Assembly: GCA_964593585.1 (NCBI GenBank)
Contig: CAZQIZ010000005.1
Location: 1 to 64,000 of the forward strand
DNA length: 64,000 bases
Reading direction: 5' to 3'
From: JACQFV01 sp964593585
GTDB lineage: Bacteria > Zixibacteria > MSB-5A5 > WJJR01
Made by a program: the position numbers and the translations under genes. Within the stretch, counting starts at the first letter, position 1. Every line of letters starts with the position of its first letter. Below, in pieces: positions 35,119 through 42,039 of the stretch. The notes below the pieces were generated by a model, which made no database searches, was not told the origin of the DNA, and was given only the letters and a program-made list of their open reading frames with translations.

Positions 35119-35748
35119 ATGGCGCGCGACGGCTGGCTCTTTGTGGGTCCCGCGCTGGCGGTGTTGGCCGTCGGTGGGATTCTCTGGGTGGCCGGCGCGC
35201 GGCTCGGCGGCGCGTTGATTGCCCTGCTGGGCGGCGTGGCGGCATTGGCGTTCGGCTACTTTTTCCGCGACCCCGAGCGCCGTCCGCCCAATGATCCCGA
35301 TGCCGTCGTCGCCACCGCCGATGGACGGATCGTAGTCGTCGGGCCGCATCCCGACGGCGGAACCCAGATTCATACGTTCCTCTCCGTACTCGACGTCCAT
35401 GTTAACCGCGCGCCCGTATCAGGAGTGGTGCGCGAGTCCGTTCGCCGTCCCGGCAAGTTCGAGATTGCCTGGAAGGACGAGGCCGGTTCGCAAAACGAGC
35501 GCCAGGATCTGGTCATCGAGTCGCCCCACGGGCCGATCCGTTCGGCGCAGATCGCCGGAATTCTCGCGCGACGTATTATCTGCACCCCCCGCGTGGGCGA
35601 TACATTAAGACAGGGGGACCGGATCGGGATGATCCGCTTCGGCTCGCGCGCCGAAGTGATCGTGCCCCCCGGATTTGCCCCGACCGTCAAAGTCGGCGAT
35701 CGTGTCAAAGCCGGTGAAACGGTCATCGCGCGCCGGCACGAGAATTGA
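35119..35748 (+). CDS. psd: Phosphatidylserine decarboxylase, short (archaetidylserine) type
   Basis: Membrane-associated pyruvoyl enzyme of 209 residues that makes phosphatidylethanolamine from phosphatidylserine. Two hydrophobic helices form the N-terminus (LFVGPALAVLAVGGILWV, GGALIALLGGVAALAFGYFF), then FFRDPERRPP, VVATADGRIV, IHTFLSVLDVHVNRAPVSG and the self-cleavage site RFGSRAEVIVP, where Ser176 after Gly175 would become the pyruvoyl group. The proenzyme is therefore cut near residue 175. ATG 35119 follows GGGGAGGGG closely. The next gene encodes PssA, which makes its substrate. Confidence 0.93.
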   Translation: MARDGWLFVGPALAVLAVGGILWVAGARLGGALIALLGGVAALAFGYFFRDPERRPPNDPDAVVATADGRIVVVGPHPDGGTQIHTFLSVLDVHVNRAPVSGVVRESVRRPGKFEIAWKDEAGSQNERQDLVIESPHGPIRSAQIAGILARRIICTPRVGDTLRQGDRIGMIRFGSRAEVIVPPGFAPTVKVGDRVKAGETVIARRHEN

Positions 35749-35773
35749 GATCATCGGTTTCCGAGCGCCAGCC

Positions 35774-36562
35774 ATGCCCGAACACGACGACCGCCATGTT
35801 CGCAACTTCCGCGGGATCTTCCCGGGGATGTTTACGATGGGGAACCTCTTCTGCGGGTTCCTGTCGATTCTCTCGTCGATGGATGGCGAATGGCGGCATG
35901 CCTGCCAGTTCATACTGCTGGGATTCTTCCTCGATGGCCTCGATGGAATCGTGGCGCGAGTCTCGCGCGGGGCCACCCGCTTTGGTGTCGAGCTCGATTC
36001 TCTGGCCGACCTGATCACCTTTGGCCTGGCGCCGGCGATCATGGTCTACTCGTTCCGTCTGAAGGACTTGGGCAAGTGGGGCTGGGTGCTCGGTTTCGTG
36101 TTCGTGATGTGCGGCGCCTTCCGGCTGGCGCGCTACAACCTCGGTGCCAAGACCGGCCCCCGCGAAGGATTCGAGGGGCTGCCGATTCCCGCCGCCGCTT
36201 CGCTGTTGGTTTCCTACACGCTTTTCAGCTTCGAACTTTGGGGCGAATTGAAGTACGTGCGCCTGCTGATTGCCATGACGCTGGTTGCCTCGGGGTTGAT
36301 GGTCTCGTCGATCCCCTATGAAGACAAACCCACCAGCTGGCGGACGCTGAAGGACAAAATCAAGTTTCTCTATCTGCTGGTCGGCGTGATCGCCGTCTTA
36401 ATCGACATGTCCAAGACAGCCTTTCCGCTGGTGTTGGGCTATGTCGCCTATGGGCTTGTCCGCGAGATCATCGAGACCGTCTCCAACGGCGGCTCGCTGG
36501 AGCGCCCGCTCCGCCTGCCGCGCCGCCGCCGCCAGGTCGAGCACAAAGAGCCCTGGCAGTAA
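35774..36562 (+). CDS. pssA: CDP-diacylglycerol--serine O-phosphatidyltransferase
   Basis: Integral-membrane CDP-alcohol phosphotransferase of 262 residues that makes phosphatidylserine from CDP-diacylglycerol and serine. It starts with FRGIFPGMFTMGNLFCGFLSILSS, then the complete catalytic signature D57-G58-x2-A61-R62-x8-G71-x3-D75-x3-D79 (DGIVARVSRGATRFGVELD followed by SLAD). DLITFGLAPAIMVY, CGAFRLARYN and GLPIPAAA are further PssA marks. About seven or eight helices are visible, and the tail is Arg-rich and cytoplasmic. The ATG at 35774 was chosen because the frame upstream overlaps psd and has no family similarity. With psd it forms a two-step PE pathway. Confidence 0.94.
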   Translation: MPEHDDRHVRNFRGIFPGMFTMGNLFCGFLSILSSMDGEWRHACQFILLGFFLDGLDGIVARVSRGATRFGVELDSLADLITFGLAPAIMVYSFRLKDLGKWGWVLGFVFVMCGAFRLARYNLGAKTGPREGFEGLPIPAAASLLVSYTLFSFELWGELKYVRLLIAMTLVASGLMVSSIPYEDKPTSWRTLKDKIKFLYLLVGVIAVLIDMSKTAFPLVLGYVAYGLVREIIETVSNGGSLERPLRLPRRRRQVEHKEPWQ

Positions 36563-36564
36563 CC

Positions 36565-37380
36565 TCAACGGCGCCGCGCGATCAGCTCCATCACAGCCGG
36601 CGTGATCATGAGGGCGTGCGGCGTCTTCTCCACCTGCTCAAAGGCCTCCCCAATCTGATGCGCCCGCTCGGCGGTCATCAATCCGAGATTGACCAGGCGC
36701 TGCGGGCCGATGCGGACGAAGGACTTCGGCCACTGCCAGATGAAGTTGCCCGGCGGCACGATGTCGATGATCGGCCGCATCTCCACGACTTCGAAGCCGC
36801 ATTCCGGCAGCCAGAGCGGCAGCTGCAAGCCGATGTCCGGCTCGCCCCCGTCGGAGCGCCAGTTCCTCATCACTTCGGCGACGAATTCTTCAATCTCCGG
36901 GCAACGCGGCGTGGTGCGCCAGGTCGAATAGTCAAAGTACTCATGAATGACCAGCACCCCGCCCGGGCGCAACGATTGCGCGATCGCATCCAGCAGACGG
37001 CGGGGCTGTTTCAGGAATGCGAACACCCAGCGGCACCAGGCGCCATCGGCGGCTGATTCCGGCAGCCGGCCGTCCTCCAGATCGGTTTCCACGGTGCGGA
37101 TGTTGCCCAGCCCGTATCCCGTGGCCGCCGTCTCCAGCGTATCGAGGAATCGGCGTGAACGGTCCAGCGAGACGACACGCCCGCCGTCGCCCACGATGCC
37201 CGCCAGATCAATCGAGGCATACCCCGGCCCGCAACCGACATCCAAGATGGTCTGCCCGACGGTGAATCCGGCGCGCCGCCAGGCGTCCAACGCCCGCGGC
37301 CGCCAGACCCGGTGCTGGATCCCCAACCGGACAATTTCCTCATCGTGCGTGCCCAGGATGTAATCGCGTTCATGCGTCAT
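36565..37380 (-). CDS. Class I SAM-dependent methyltransferase
   Basis: Cytoplasmic methyltransferase of 271 residues with a Rossmann-type SAM fold. Motif I is ILDVGCGPGYASIDLAGIVG, then VVSLDRSRRFLDTLE (acidic residue binding the ribose), SAADGAWCRWVFAFLKQPRRLLDAIAQSLRPGGVLVIHEYFDY. It resembles the UbiE/Methyltransf_11 and Methyltransf_25 groups; the substrate is not predictable. The C-terminal half (PRCPEIEEFVAEVMRNW, WLPECGFEVVEMRPI) looks like a substrate lid. Translation likely starts at ATG 37380 after AAGGAG; an in-frame ATG at 37401 overlaps that ribosome site. Convergent with pssA, with only two bases between stops. Confidence 0.85.
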   Translation of the reverse strand: MTHERDYILGTHDEEIVRLGIQHRVWRPRALDAWRRAGFTVGQTILDVGCGPGYASIDLAGIVGDGGRVVSLDRSRRFLDTLETAATGYGLGNIRTVETDLEDGRLPESAADGAWCRWVFAFLKQPRRLLDAIAQSLRPGGVLVIHEYFDYSTWRTTPRCPEIEEFVAEVMRNWRSDGGEPDIGLQLPLWLPECGFEVVEMRPIIDIVPPGNFIWQWPKSFVRIGPQRLVNLGLMTAERAHQIGEAFEQVEKTPHALMITPAVMELIARRR

Positions 37381-37554
37381 GGAACCCGTCTCCTTCGTCA
37401 TGGGACAGCGGGATGCATTTTGTCCCGTTGCGCATCATCCTACACAGAACAAGCACCGTATTCAACCCGTGTGTGCGAGGACTTCCGTGCGGCGTTGAGG
37501 CCGGAAGCGTTGGCGGCGGATCGCTCGGTAACGTAAAGCGGCGTCCGACAGTGG

Positions 37555-39213
37555 CTAAAGCAGCAGCGTTGTCACGATCACCTGCGCCAGTATGATCTTG
37601 GCAATCATCGACGCGGGCTGCACGGGGGCATACCAGAGGTTGGGCAGGTCGTTTTGCGCCTGCTGATTGGCATAGGCGAGGCAGGCGGGCTGGGTTTGCA
37701 CACCCGCCAGCATGCCCATCGCCGCCGACATCGGCAATCCCAGGCGCTTGTGCGCGACCACCAGCACGCAGACCGACGCAAACGAAACGATCGCCAGCGC
37801 CACCACGATCATCCCGATCGCCCCGCTCTGAATCGTCTCCATGAGCCCCAGACCCGCCTTTGTGCCGATGGCGGCCAGGAAGAAGACCAATCCGATCTGG
37901 CGCAGGACCAGGTTGGCATTGTAGGGCAGACCCCATTGGATTTTTCCGGTCCGCTCCAGACGTCCGAGGATCAGCCCCACGATCAGCGGGCCGCCGGCGA
38001 AGCCGAGCTTGAACGAGGTGCCGTTGGGCAGCGGGATCGGCGCCATGCCGAGGAAAACGCCCAGCACAATCCCCAGCGACAGCGACAGGTAGTCGGTTTC
38101 GGAGAGCGCCTTGAGCGAATCGCCGAAAAAGTCGGTGATGCGCTCGATCTCCTGCCGCGGCGAGACCACCAGGATCCGGTCGCCCATCTCCAGCGTTGTG
38201 CTCGGCGAGGGCACAAACTCGACATCATTGCGGCGCAGGCGGGTGATGGCGCCGACGAAGGACCGTTGCTTCTGCAGCTCGCTGATGGTGCGTCCGACCA
38301 CCGGCCGCTCCGAGACAAAATACCAGCGATAAGCGGTGTCGTCGCGACGCTCGGCGATCTTCTCCTGCGACTCCTCGCCCAGATACAGATGCGCCGCGCG
38401 CAGCGCCCGCGCCGGTCCCACCGCGATCACCAGGTCATTGGCCGCCAGCACCGTGTCGGGATTGGCCACTTGGATGGCCTCGCCCTTCTTGATGCGGGAG
38501 AGGACAAAGTCCGGATCTTCGATGGTCGCCATGAAGCGCTCGATGGTCATCCCGACGATCGCCGGGTTGCTCACACGGAAGGTGCGGCTGATGATCTGCT
38601 CGGCCTCGGATTCCTTCTCGCGCGCGGCGGTCTCCTGCTTGAAGTCGATGCGGAATGCCCTGGAGAGGATGGTGATCCAGAAGATCGCGCCAAGCACGCC
38701 GAAGGGGTAGGCGAGCCCATAGGCAACCACCGGGCTGTTGATGAAGTACTCGACCCGATCCGGCGGCAGGGAAGGCCCCATGTTCTTGACCGCCTCGACC
38801 GCCGCCGCCAAGGCCGGCGTGTTGGTCAGCGAGCCGCAGAACAACCCCGCGATTGTCGCCGCCGAAAATCCGAACACTTTGCCCAGCACGCCCGCCAGCG
38901 CCGCCGACGACACCAGGATCGCCACCGCGATCAGACTCATGCGCAGTCCGCGCTTGTGGAAGGAGGCGAAGAAGCCCGGCCCCGCCTGCAGGCCGATGGC
39001 ATAAACAAACAGCACCAATCCGATGATGTAGATGTGCTCGGGCAGAATCAGACGCGGATCGATTGCCGAGAAGGCGATTCCGACAAACAGCAGCGCCGCC
39101 ACCCCGAGTTTGAACCCGAAGATGCTGATGTTCCCGATCAGGTATCCCAGCCCGATGATCGTGAACAACAGCAGCAGGTTGTTCTGTGCCAGAAGGTCGA
39201 GAAATCCTGGCAT
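37555..39213 (-). CDS. AspT/YidE-like membrane antiporter with two TrkA-C (RCK_C) domains
   Basis: The protein has 552 residues. It has five or so N-terminal helices (NNLLLLFTIIGLGYLIGNISIFG, IYIIGLVLFVYAIGLQAGPGFF, IAVAILVSSAALAGVLG), then two cytoplasmic TrkA-C domains (NPAIVGMTIERF through NDLVIAVGP; RPVVGRTISEL through GDRILVVSP), then another five helices ending VQTQPACLAYANQQAQNDL. This 5 TM-RCK_C-RCK_C-5 TM order is the aspartate:alanine exchanger (AAE) family layout, also seen in E. coli YidE and YbjL. Substrate is unknown; the RCK_C pair suggests ligand gating. The start has a purine-rich AGGGGAGCGGGG just upstream. The methyltransferase lies downstream on the same strand after 174 bases. 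Confidence 0.88.
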   Translation of the reverse strand: MPGFLDLLAQNNLLLLFTIIGLGYLIGNISIFGFKLGVAALLFVGIAFSAIDPRLILPEHIYIIGLVLFVYAIGLQAGPGFFASFHKRGLRMSLIAVAILVSSAALAGVLGKVFGFSAATIAGLFCGSLTNTPALAAAVEAVKNMGPSLPPDRVEYFINSPVVAYGLAYPFGVLGAIFWITILSRAFRIDFKQETAAREKESEAEQIISRTFRVSNPAIVGMTIERFMATIEDPDFVLSRIKKGEAIQVANPDTVLAANDLVIAVGPARALRAAHLYLGEESQEKIAERRDDTAYRWYFVSERPVVGRTISELQKQRSFVGAITRLRRNDVEFVPSPSTTLEMGDRILVVSPRQEIERITDFFGDSLKALSETDYLSLSLGIVLGVFLGMAPIPLPNGTSFKLGFAGGPLIVGLILGRLERTGKIQWGLPYNANLVLRQIGLVFFLAAIGTKAGLGLMETIQSGAIGMIVVALAIVSFASVCVLVVAHKRLGLPMSAAMGMLAGVQTQPACLAYANQQAQNDLPNLWYAPVQPASMIAKIILAQVIVTTLLL

Positions 39214-39407
39214 GCCCCGCTCCCCTGCGCGCCCGGCGCGTCACCCAACTTACGCTTCGCGGCCGGGTGCGTCGAGACCAATGCCGCCCGCCCCGGTCGT
39301 CTTTGTCACCCAACCGCGCAATCCAATCCAAACAGGTCCGATGAGTCCTGTTGGACCAAGAGGCACAACTTCTTCCTGTGCAATGTGTTGTGCGCCGCGA
39401 AAAACGG

Positions 39408-39436
39408 TTGGGTTTGGCCTGCCCGGCGGCTATACT
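39408..39436 (+). promoter_or_regulatory. Candidate promoter of purS-purQ
   Basis: TTGGGT (39408-39413), 17 bases, then TATACT (39431-39436). The start would fall near 39443, giving a leader of about 65 bases before purS. A short reading frame at 39452-39505 (17 codons, MTGNAPFTPAKLKKAVV) lies in this leader and ends four bases before the purS ATG; it has no good ribosome site and may be chance. The rest of the 296-base gap between the divergent aspT-like and purS genes shows nothing else. Confidence 0.45.
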
Positions 39437-39509
39437 ACACGCGGCAGAGCAATGACTGGCAACGCACCGTTCACCCCCGCAAAACTGAAGAAGGCAGTAG
39501 TCTGACTGT

Positions 39510-39761
39510 ATGGTTATGGTTACCGGCAAAGTCACTGTTCGGTTGAAAGAGGGAGTGCTCGATCCGCAGGGGCAGACCATTCAGCGCGCGCTGGAGCACA
39601 TGGGCTATCAGGGAATCGACCAGGTGCGCGCCGGAAAGACATTTGAGATCAAGTTGAATGCCGCCTCGCCCGAGGCGGCCCGCGCCCAACTGCGGGAAAT
39701 GTCGGAGAAGTTGCTCGCCAACCCCGTGATCGAAACCTTTCATGTGGAGGTCGTCGAGTGA
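39510..39761 (+). CDS. purS: Phosphoribosylformylglycinamidine synthase, PurS subunit
   Basis: Small dimerising subunit of 83 residues that bridges PurL and PurQ in the FGAM synthetase complex. Marks are VTVRLKEGVLDPQGQTIQRALEHMGY, then VRAGKTFEIKL and LREMSEKLLANPVIETFHVEV, matching the family end to end. The first two ATG codons (39510, 39516) are both possible. The stop overlaps the purQ GTG. PurL, the large subunit, is not in the window, so it must be encoded elsewhere. Confidence 0.95.
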   Translation: MVMVTGKVTVRLKEGVLDPQGQTIQRALEHMGYQGIDQVRAGKTFEIKLNAASPEAARAQLREMSEKLLANPVIETFHVEVVE

Positions 39762-40510
39762 GAATCGGTGTCGTCACCTTCCCGGGTTCGAATTGCGACT
39801 ATGATGCCTATGCCGCCTTTCGCCATGTGCTGAATTGCCCGGTCGAGTTCCTCTGGCATGCCGATCCGGATCTGCATGATGTCGACTGCGTGATCCTGCC
39901 CGGCGGGTTTTCGTTCGGCGACTACCTGCGCGCCGGGGCGATCGCGCGTTTTTCGCCGGTGATGCAGTCGGTGATCAAGTTCGCCGCCGACGGCGGGCTG
40001 GTGTGGGGCATCTGCAACGGTTTCCAAGTGCTGACCGAGGCCGGGCTCCTGCCCGGCACGCTGCGCCGCAACGCGCACATGCGCTTTGCCTGCCAAAACG
40101 TGCGCCTGCGCGTCGAAAACAACAAGACCCCCTTCACCCGCGGCGTCCGTGTCGGTCAGATCCTGAAGATGCCGATCGCCCACGGCGAGGGGAATTACTA
40201 CGCCGATCATGAGGTCCTCGAACGCCTGGAGGCCAACAACCAGGTGGTCTTCCGCTATGTCAATGCGCAGGGCGAACCCGATCTGCGTTCCAACCCGAAC
40301 GGGTCGCGCCACAACATCGCCGGGATCGTCAACGCGCAGGGCAATGTCCTGGGCATGATGCCGCACCCCGAGCGCGCGGTCGAATCGATCCTCGGCAGCG
40401 CCGATGGGCTGGCGCTGTTCCAGTCGCTTCTGGGCGTCGGCGTCCCCGCGGTCGGCACCGAGACCCCTTCGGCGTCGCCCTTGATCGAAAAGAGGCGGGC
40501 CCGCGTGTGA
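39758..40510 (+). CDS. purQ: Phosphoribosylformylglycinamidine synthase, glutaminase subunit PurQ
   Basis: Class I glutamine amidotransferase of 250 residues that feeds ammonia to PurL. Start pattern is RIGVVTFPGSNCDYDAYAAF; the oxyanion segment is ILPGGFSFGDYLRAGAIARF; the nucleophile is Cys86 in GICNGFQVLTEAGLLPG; the rest of the triad is His203 and Glu205 in MMPHPERAVE. GTG 39758 overlaps the purS stop (GTGA). The C-terminus carries an extra 25 or so residues after the catalytic domain (FQSLLGVGVPAVGTETPS) compared with the typical 227-residue B. subtilis protein. It is followed by a small membrane protein gene with a four-base overlap. Confidence 0.96.
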   Translation: MRIGVVTFPGSNCDYDAYAAFRHVLNCPVEFLWHADPDLHDVDCVILPGGFSFGDYLRAGAIARFSPVMQSVIKFAADGGLVWGICNGFQVLTEAGLLPGTLRRNAHMRFACQNVRLRVENNKTPFTRGVRVGQILKMPIAHGEGNYYADHEVLERLEANNQVVFRYVNAQGEPDLRSNPNGSRHNIAGIVNAQGNVLGMMPHPERAVESILGSADGLALFQSLLGVGVPAVGTETPSASPLIEKRRARV

Positions 40511-40800
40511 GAGGCCGCGAGATCACCTTTCTCATCGTCGGCATCGTGATGGCCGCCGTCGCCGGGGCCCTCGTCGGCCACCTTGTGGGCTCGTTTCTGC
40601 CCGACGGCACGATGAAGACGATCTTCACCAGCAACATTGAAATCGGCCTGGGCAAGGGCGCGGCGCTGCACCCCGTCGAACCGGTCAATCTCGACCTCTA
40701 TGCGGTCGCGTTCGCCTTTGGTTTCACGCTGCGGATCAATTTCGTCAGTGTATTGTTTGTGCTGTTGTTGTTGATTTATTTCCGTTGGTGGTATCTGTAG
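40507..40800 (+). CDS. Small membrane protein, DUF4321-like
   Basis: The protein has 97 residues and two membrane helices, EITFLIVGIVMAAVAGALVGHLVGSF near the N-terminus and VSVLFVLLLLIYFRWWYL at the C-terminus, with the middle AVAFAFGFTLRINF possibly peripheral. The first helix followed by GSFLPDGTMK and the GFTLRIN segment resemble the DUF4321 family of small bacterial membrane proteins; that identification is from memory of the pattern and not certain. GTG 40507 overlaps purQ (GTGA). It is followed nine bases later by tatA, so a link with membrane protein export is conceivable. Confidence 0.6.
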   Translation: MRGREITFLIVGIVMAAVAGALVGHLVGSFLPDGTMKTIFTSNIEIGLGKGAALHPVEPVNLDLYAVAFAFGFTLRINFVSVLFVLLLLIYFRWWYL

Positions 40801-40809
40801 GAGGACGGG

Positions 40810-41040
40810 ATGTTCGGCGGCATCGGCATGCAGGAATTGCTCCTCATCTTTCTGGTAATCCTGCTTCTGTTCGGCGCCAAGCGCATTCCCGATATCGCCC
40901 ACGGCCTCGGCAAGGGGATCCGCGAATTCAAGCGCGCCATGGACGAGACCAAATCGGAGATCGACCGCGAGATCAATCGCCCGGTTTCGCCCCCCGAGCC
41001 CAAACAGAATTCTGAATCTTCCGGCACGCCCGCGCCGTAG
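40810..41040 (+). CDS. tatA: Sec-independent translocase protein TatA/TatE
   Basis: Small subunit of 76 residues of the twin-arginine protein export pore. It has a periplasmic-side start MFGGIGMQE, a single helix LLLIFLVILLLFGAKRIPD, and an amphipathic helix IAHGLGKGIREFKRAMDE, followed by a charged tail. The FG...P pattern is diagnostic. An AGGAGGA lies a few bases before the ATG. TatC is not in the window, so the TatA gene is separated from its partners. Confidence 0.93.
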   Translation: MFGGIGMQELLLIFLVILLLFGAKRIPDIAHGLGKGIREFKRAMDETKSEIDREINRPVSPPEPKQNSESSGTPAP

Positions 41041-41080
41041 CAGGGCTGGACGACAACCAACCAGACGGGACGTGACTCTT

Positions 41081-41521
41081 ATGTTTGCCGAAGAGGATAT
41101 CAACCGCATCGCCGCCTGCCTCAAGCCCGAGGTGCGCGAATTCCAGAAAGACCACTACCACCTTCGGCTGGTGTCCAGCGCCGAGCGCCGCACCCTCAGC
41201 ATCGATCTGTATCCCGAGACCCGTCTCGGACGCCAACTCGGCTCGATGGTGGTGGTCTACACCTCCGGCGGGCATCTGCAATTGCACAACTGCACCGGTT
41301 TTGTCGTGTCCGATGAACTCGGCGAAGTGACCTTCGTCGGCGAATCGGGCGGACGGATTTCCGGCCTGGTGGTCGAACGCGAGGCCGGCTGCTCGCTGTA
41401 CGCCAACATCAACCGCGACCTGATCTCCAGCGATTTCACGAAATTGGGCGTCGAAGTCATGCTTGCCGGCGTCGCCATCAGCATCGCCGAAGGGCTGCTG
41501 CACGACGCGCCCAAGGAGTGA
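41081..41521 (+). CDS. Conserved-looking hypothetical protein
   Basis: Unrecognised soluble protein of 146 residues. It begins MFAEEDINRIAACLKPEVREFQKDHYHLRLV, a charged helix, then alternating strands (RRTLSIDLYPET, GSMVVVYTSGGHLQLHN, GEVTFVGESGGRISGLVVE). The middle part looks like a small beta-barrel or beta-sandwich and is followed by a helix VMLAGVAISIAEGLL. No signal peptide, membrane helix or metal cluster motif. GTG 41072 is an alternative start. It ends the purS-purQ-tatA run and is followed by a terminator, so it belongs to that transcript. I cannot assign a function. Confidence 0.65.
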   Translation: MFAEEDINRIAACLKPEVREFQKDHYHLRLVSSAERRTLSIDLYPETRLGRQLGSMVVVYTSGGHLQLHNCTGFVVSDELGEVTFVGESGGRISGLVVEREAGCSLYANINRDLISSDFTKLGVEVMLAGVAISIAEGLLHDAPKE

Positions 41522-41558
41522 CACGCGCCCGTCGCGTGGTCCGATCTGCCGCAAAAGC

Positions 41559-41588
41559 AAAGAGCCGCCACTCGGGCGGCTCTTTTTT
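41559..41588 (+). terminator. Rho-independent terminator of the purS-tatA operon
   Basis: Perfect 11-bp stem (AAAGAGCCGCC, loop ACTCG, GGCGGCTCTTT) followed by further T residues, 38 bases after the stop of the hypothetical gene. It is the textbook form of an intrinsic terminator on the plus strand, and because the stem is flanked by A and T runs it may also act on the leftward gene at 41609. Confidence 0.85.
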
Positions 41589-41608
41589 CGTCGCTTGGGA
41601 CAATCGAG

Positions 41609-41857
41609 TTACGGCGTCATGCAACCGACACGGCTGCAGAGGCAGGGGGCGCCGGAGGGCTCCACGCCCTGGCACATGTAGCAGAACTGCTCGCCCGCCT
41701 TGCAGCGATTGCTCGGCTCGCAGTACAGGAACGGCTCCACCGCCAGTTTACAGATGTACGGCTTCGCTTCCAGCGATTCGGCCGTCACCGACGACCAGAT
41801 CACGCCGGCCGCGAACGCCAGCACGAAGGCCCCCAGCACAAGACCTGCTTTGCGCAT
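41609..41857 (-). CDS. Small secreted cysteine-rich protein
   Basis: The protein has 82 residues. It has a signal peptide or N-terminal anchor (MRKAGLVLGAFVLAFAAGVIWSS), then a mature part of about 55 residues with eight cysteines: one in YICKLAV, then FLYCEP, NRCKAG, FCYMCQG, PCLCSR and GCMTP. The ATG at 41857 has a clear AGGAGGG upstream and no good alternative. Cys-rich small proteins of this kind can be disulfide-stabilised or metal-binding. Nothing recognisable by family. It lies alone, leftward, just before the terminator of the purS operon. Confidence 0.7.
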   Translation of the reverse strand: MRKAGLVLGAFVLAFAAGVIWSSVTAESLEAKPYICKLAVEPFLYCEPSNRCKAGEQFCYMCQGVEPSGAPCLCSRVGCMTP

Positions 41858-41990
41858 GAATCCCTCCTGACAGAGTGGGTTGACGGACTTTGCCCCGGCG
41901 GGGCCGGGACCACAAGTGATGTCATGAGTATGCGGAGATCCGACGCCCGCGGCAAGCGGAAATTCCGCGGGCGGGCGCGGCACCAAGCAA

Positions 41991-42015
41991 AAGGGCCGAT
42001 CATCGATCGGCCCTT
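41991..42015 (-). terminator. Terminator after the CHASE2 kinase gene
   Basis: A perfect 11-bp stem with a 3-base loop (AAGGGCCGATC, ATC, GATCGGCCCTT), 24 bases past the stop of the leftward kinase gene at 42040. It would end the FHA-kinase transcript before the small Cys-rich gene. Confidence 0.7.
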
Positions 42016-42039
42016 CGGCACAAACTCTGTTGCCGGGTC

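Noticed and set aside
39452..39505. 17-codon leader peptide before purS
   Set aside because: It ends close to purS but has no ribosome site, no regulatory codon run and no hairpin partner.
37654..39546. Long open frames opposite the AspT-like transporter, and similar ones opposite the kinase (43009-44739), carboxypeptidase/DUF72 (57396-59423) and histidine kinase (60108-62348)
   Set aside because: High GC codon bias leaves open frames on the opposite strand; their translations are Arg/His/Asp/Gln-rich with no family resemblance, while the other strand encodes recognised proteins.
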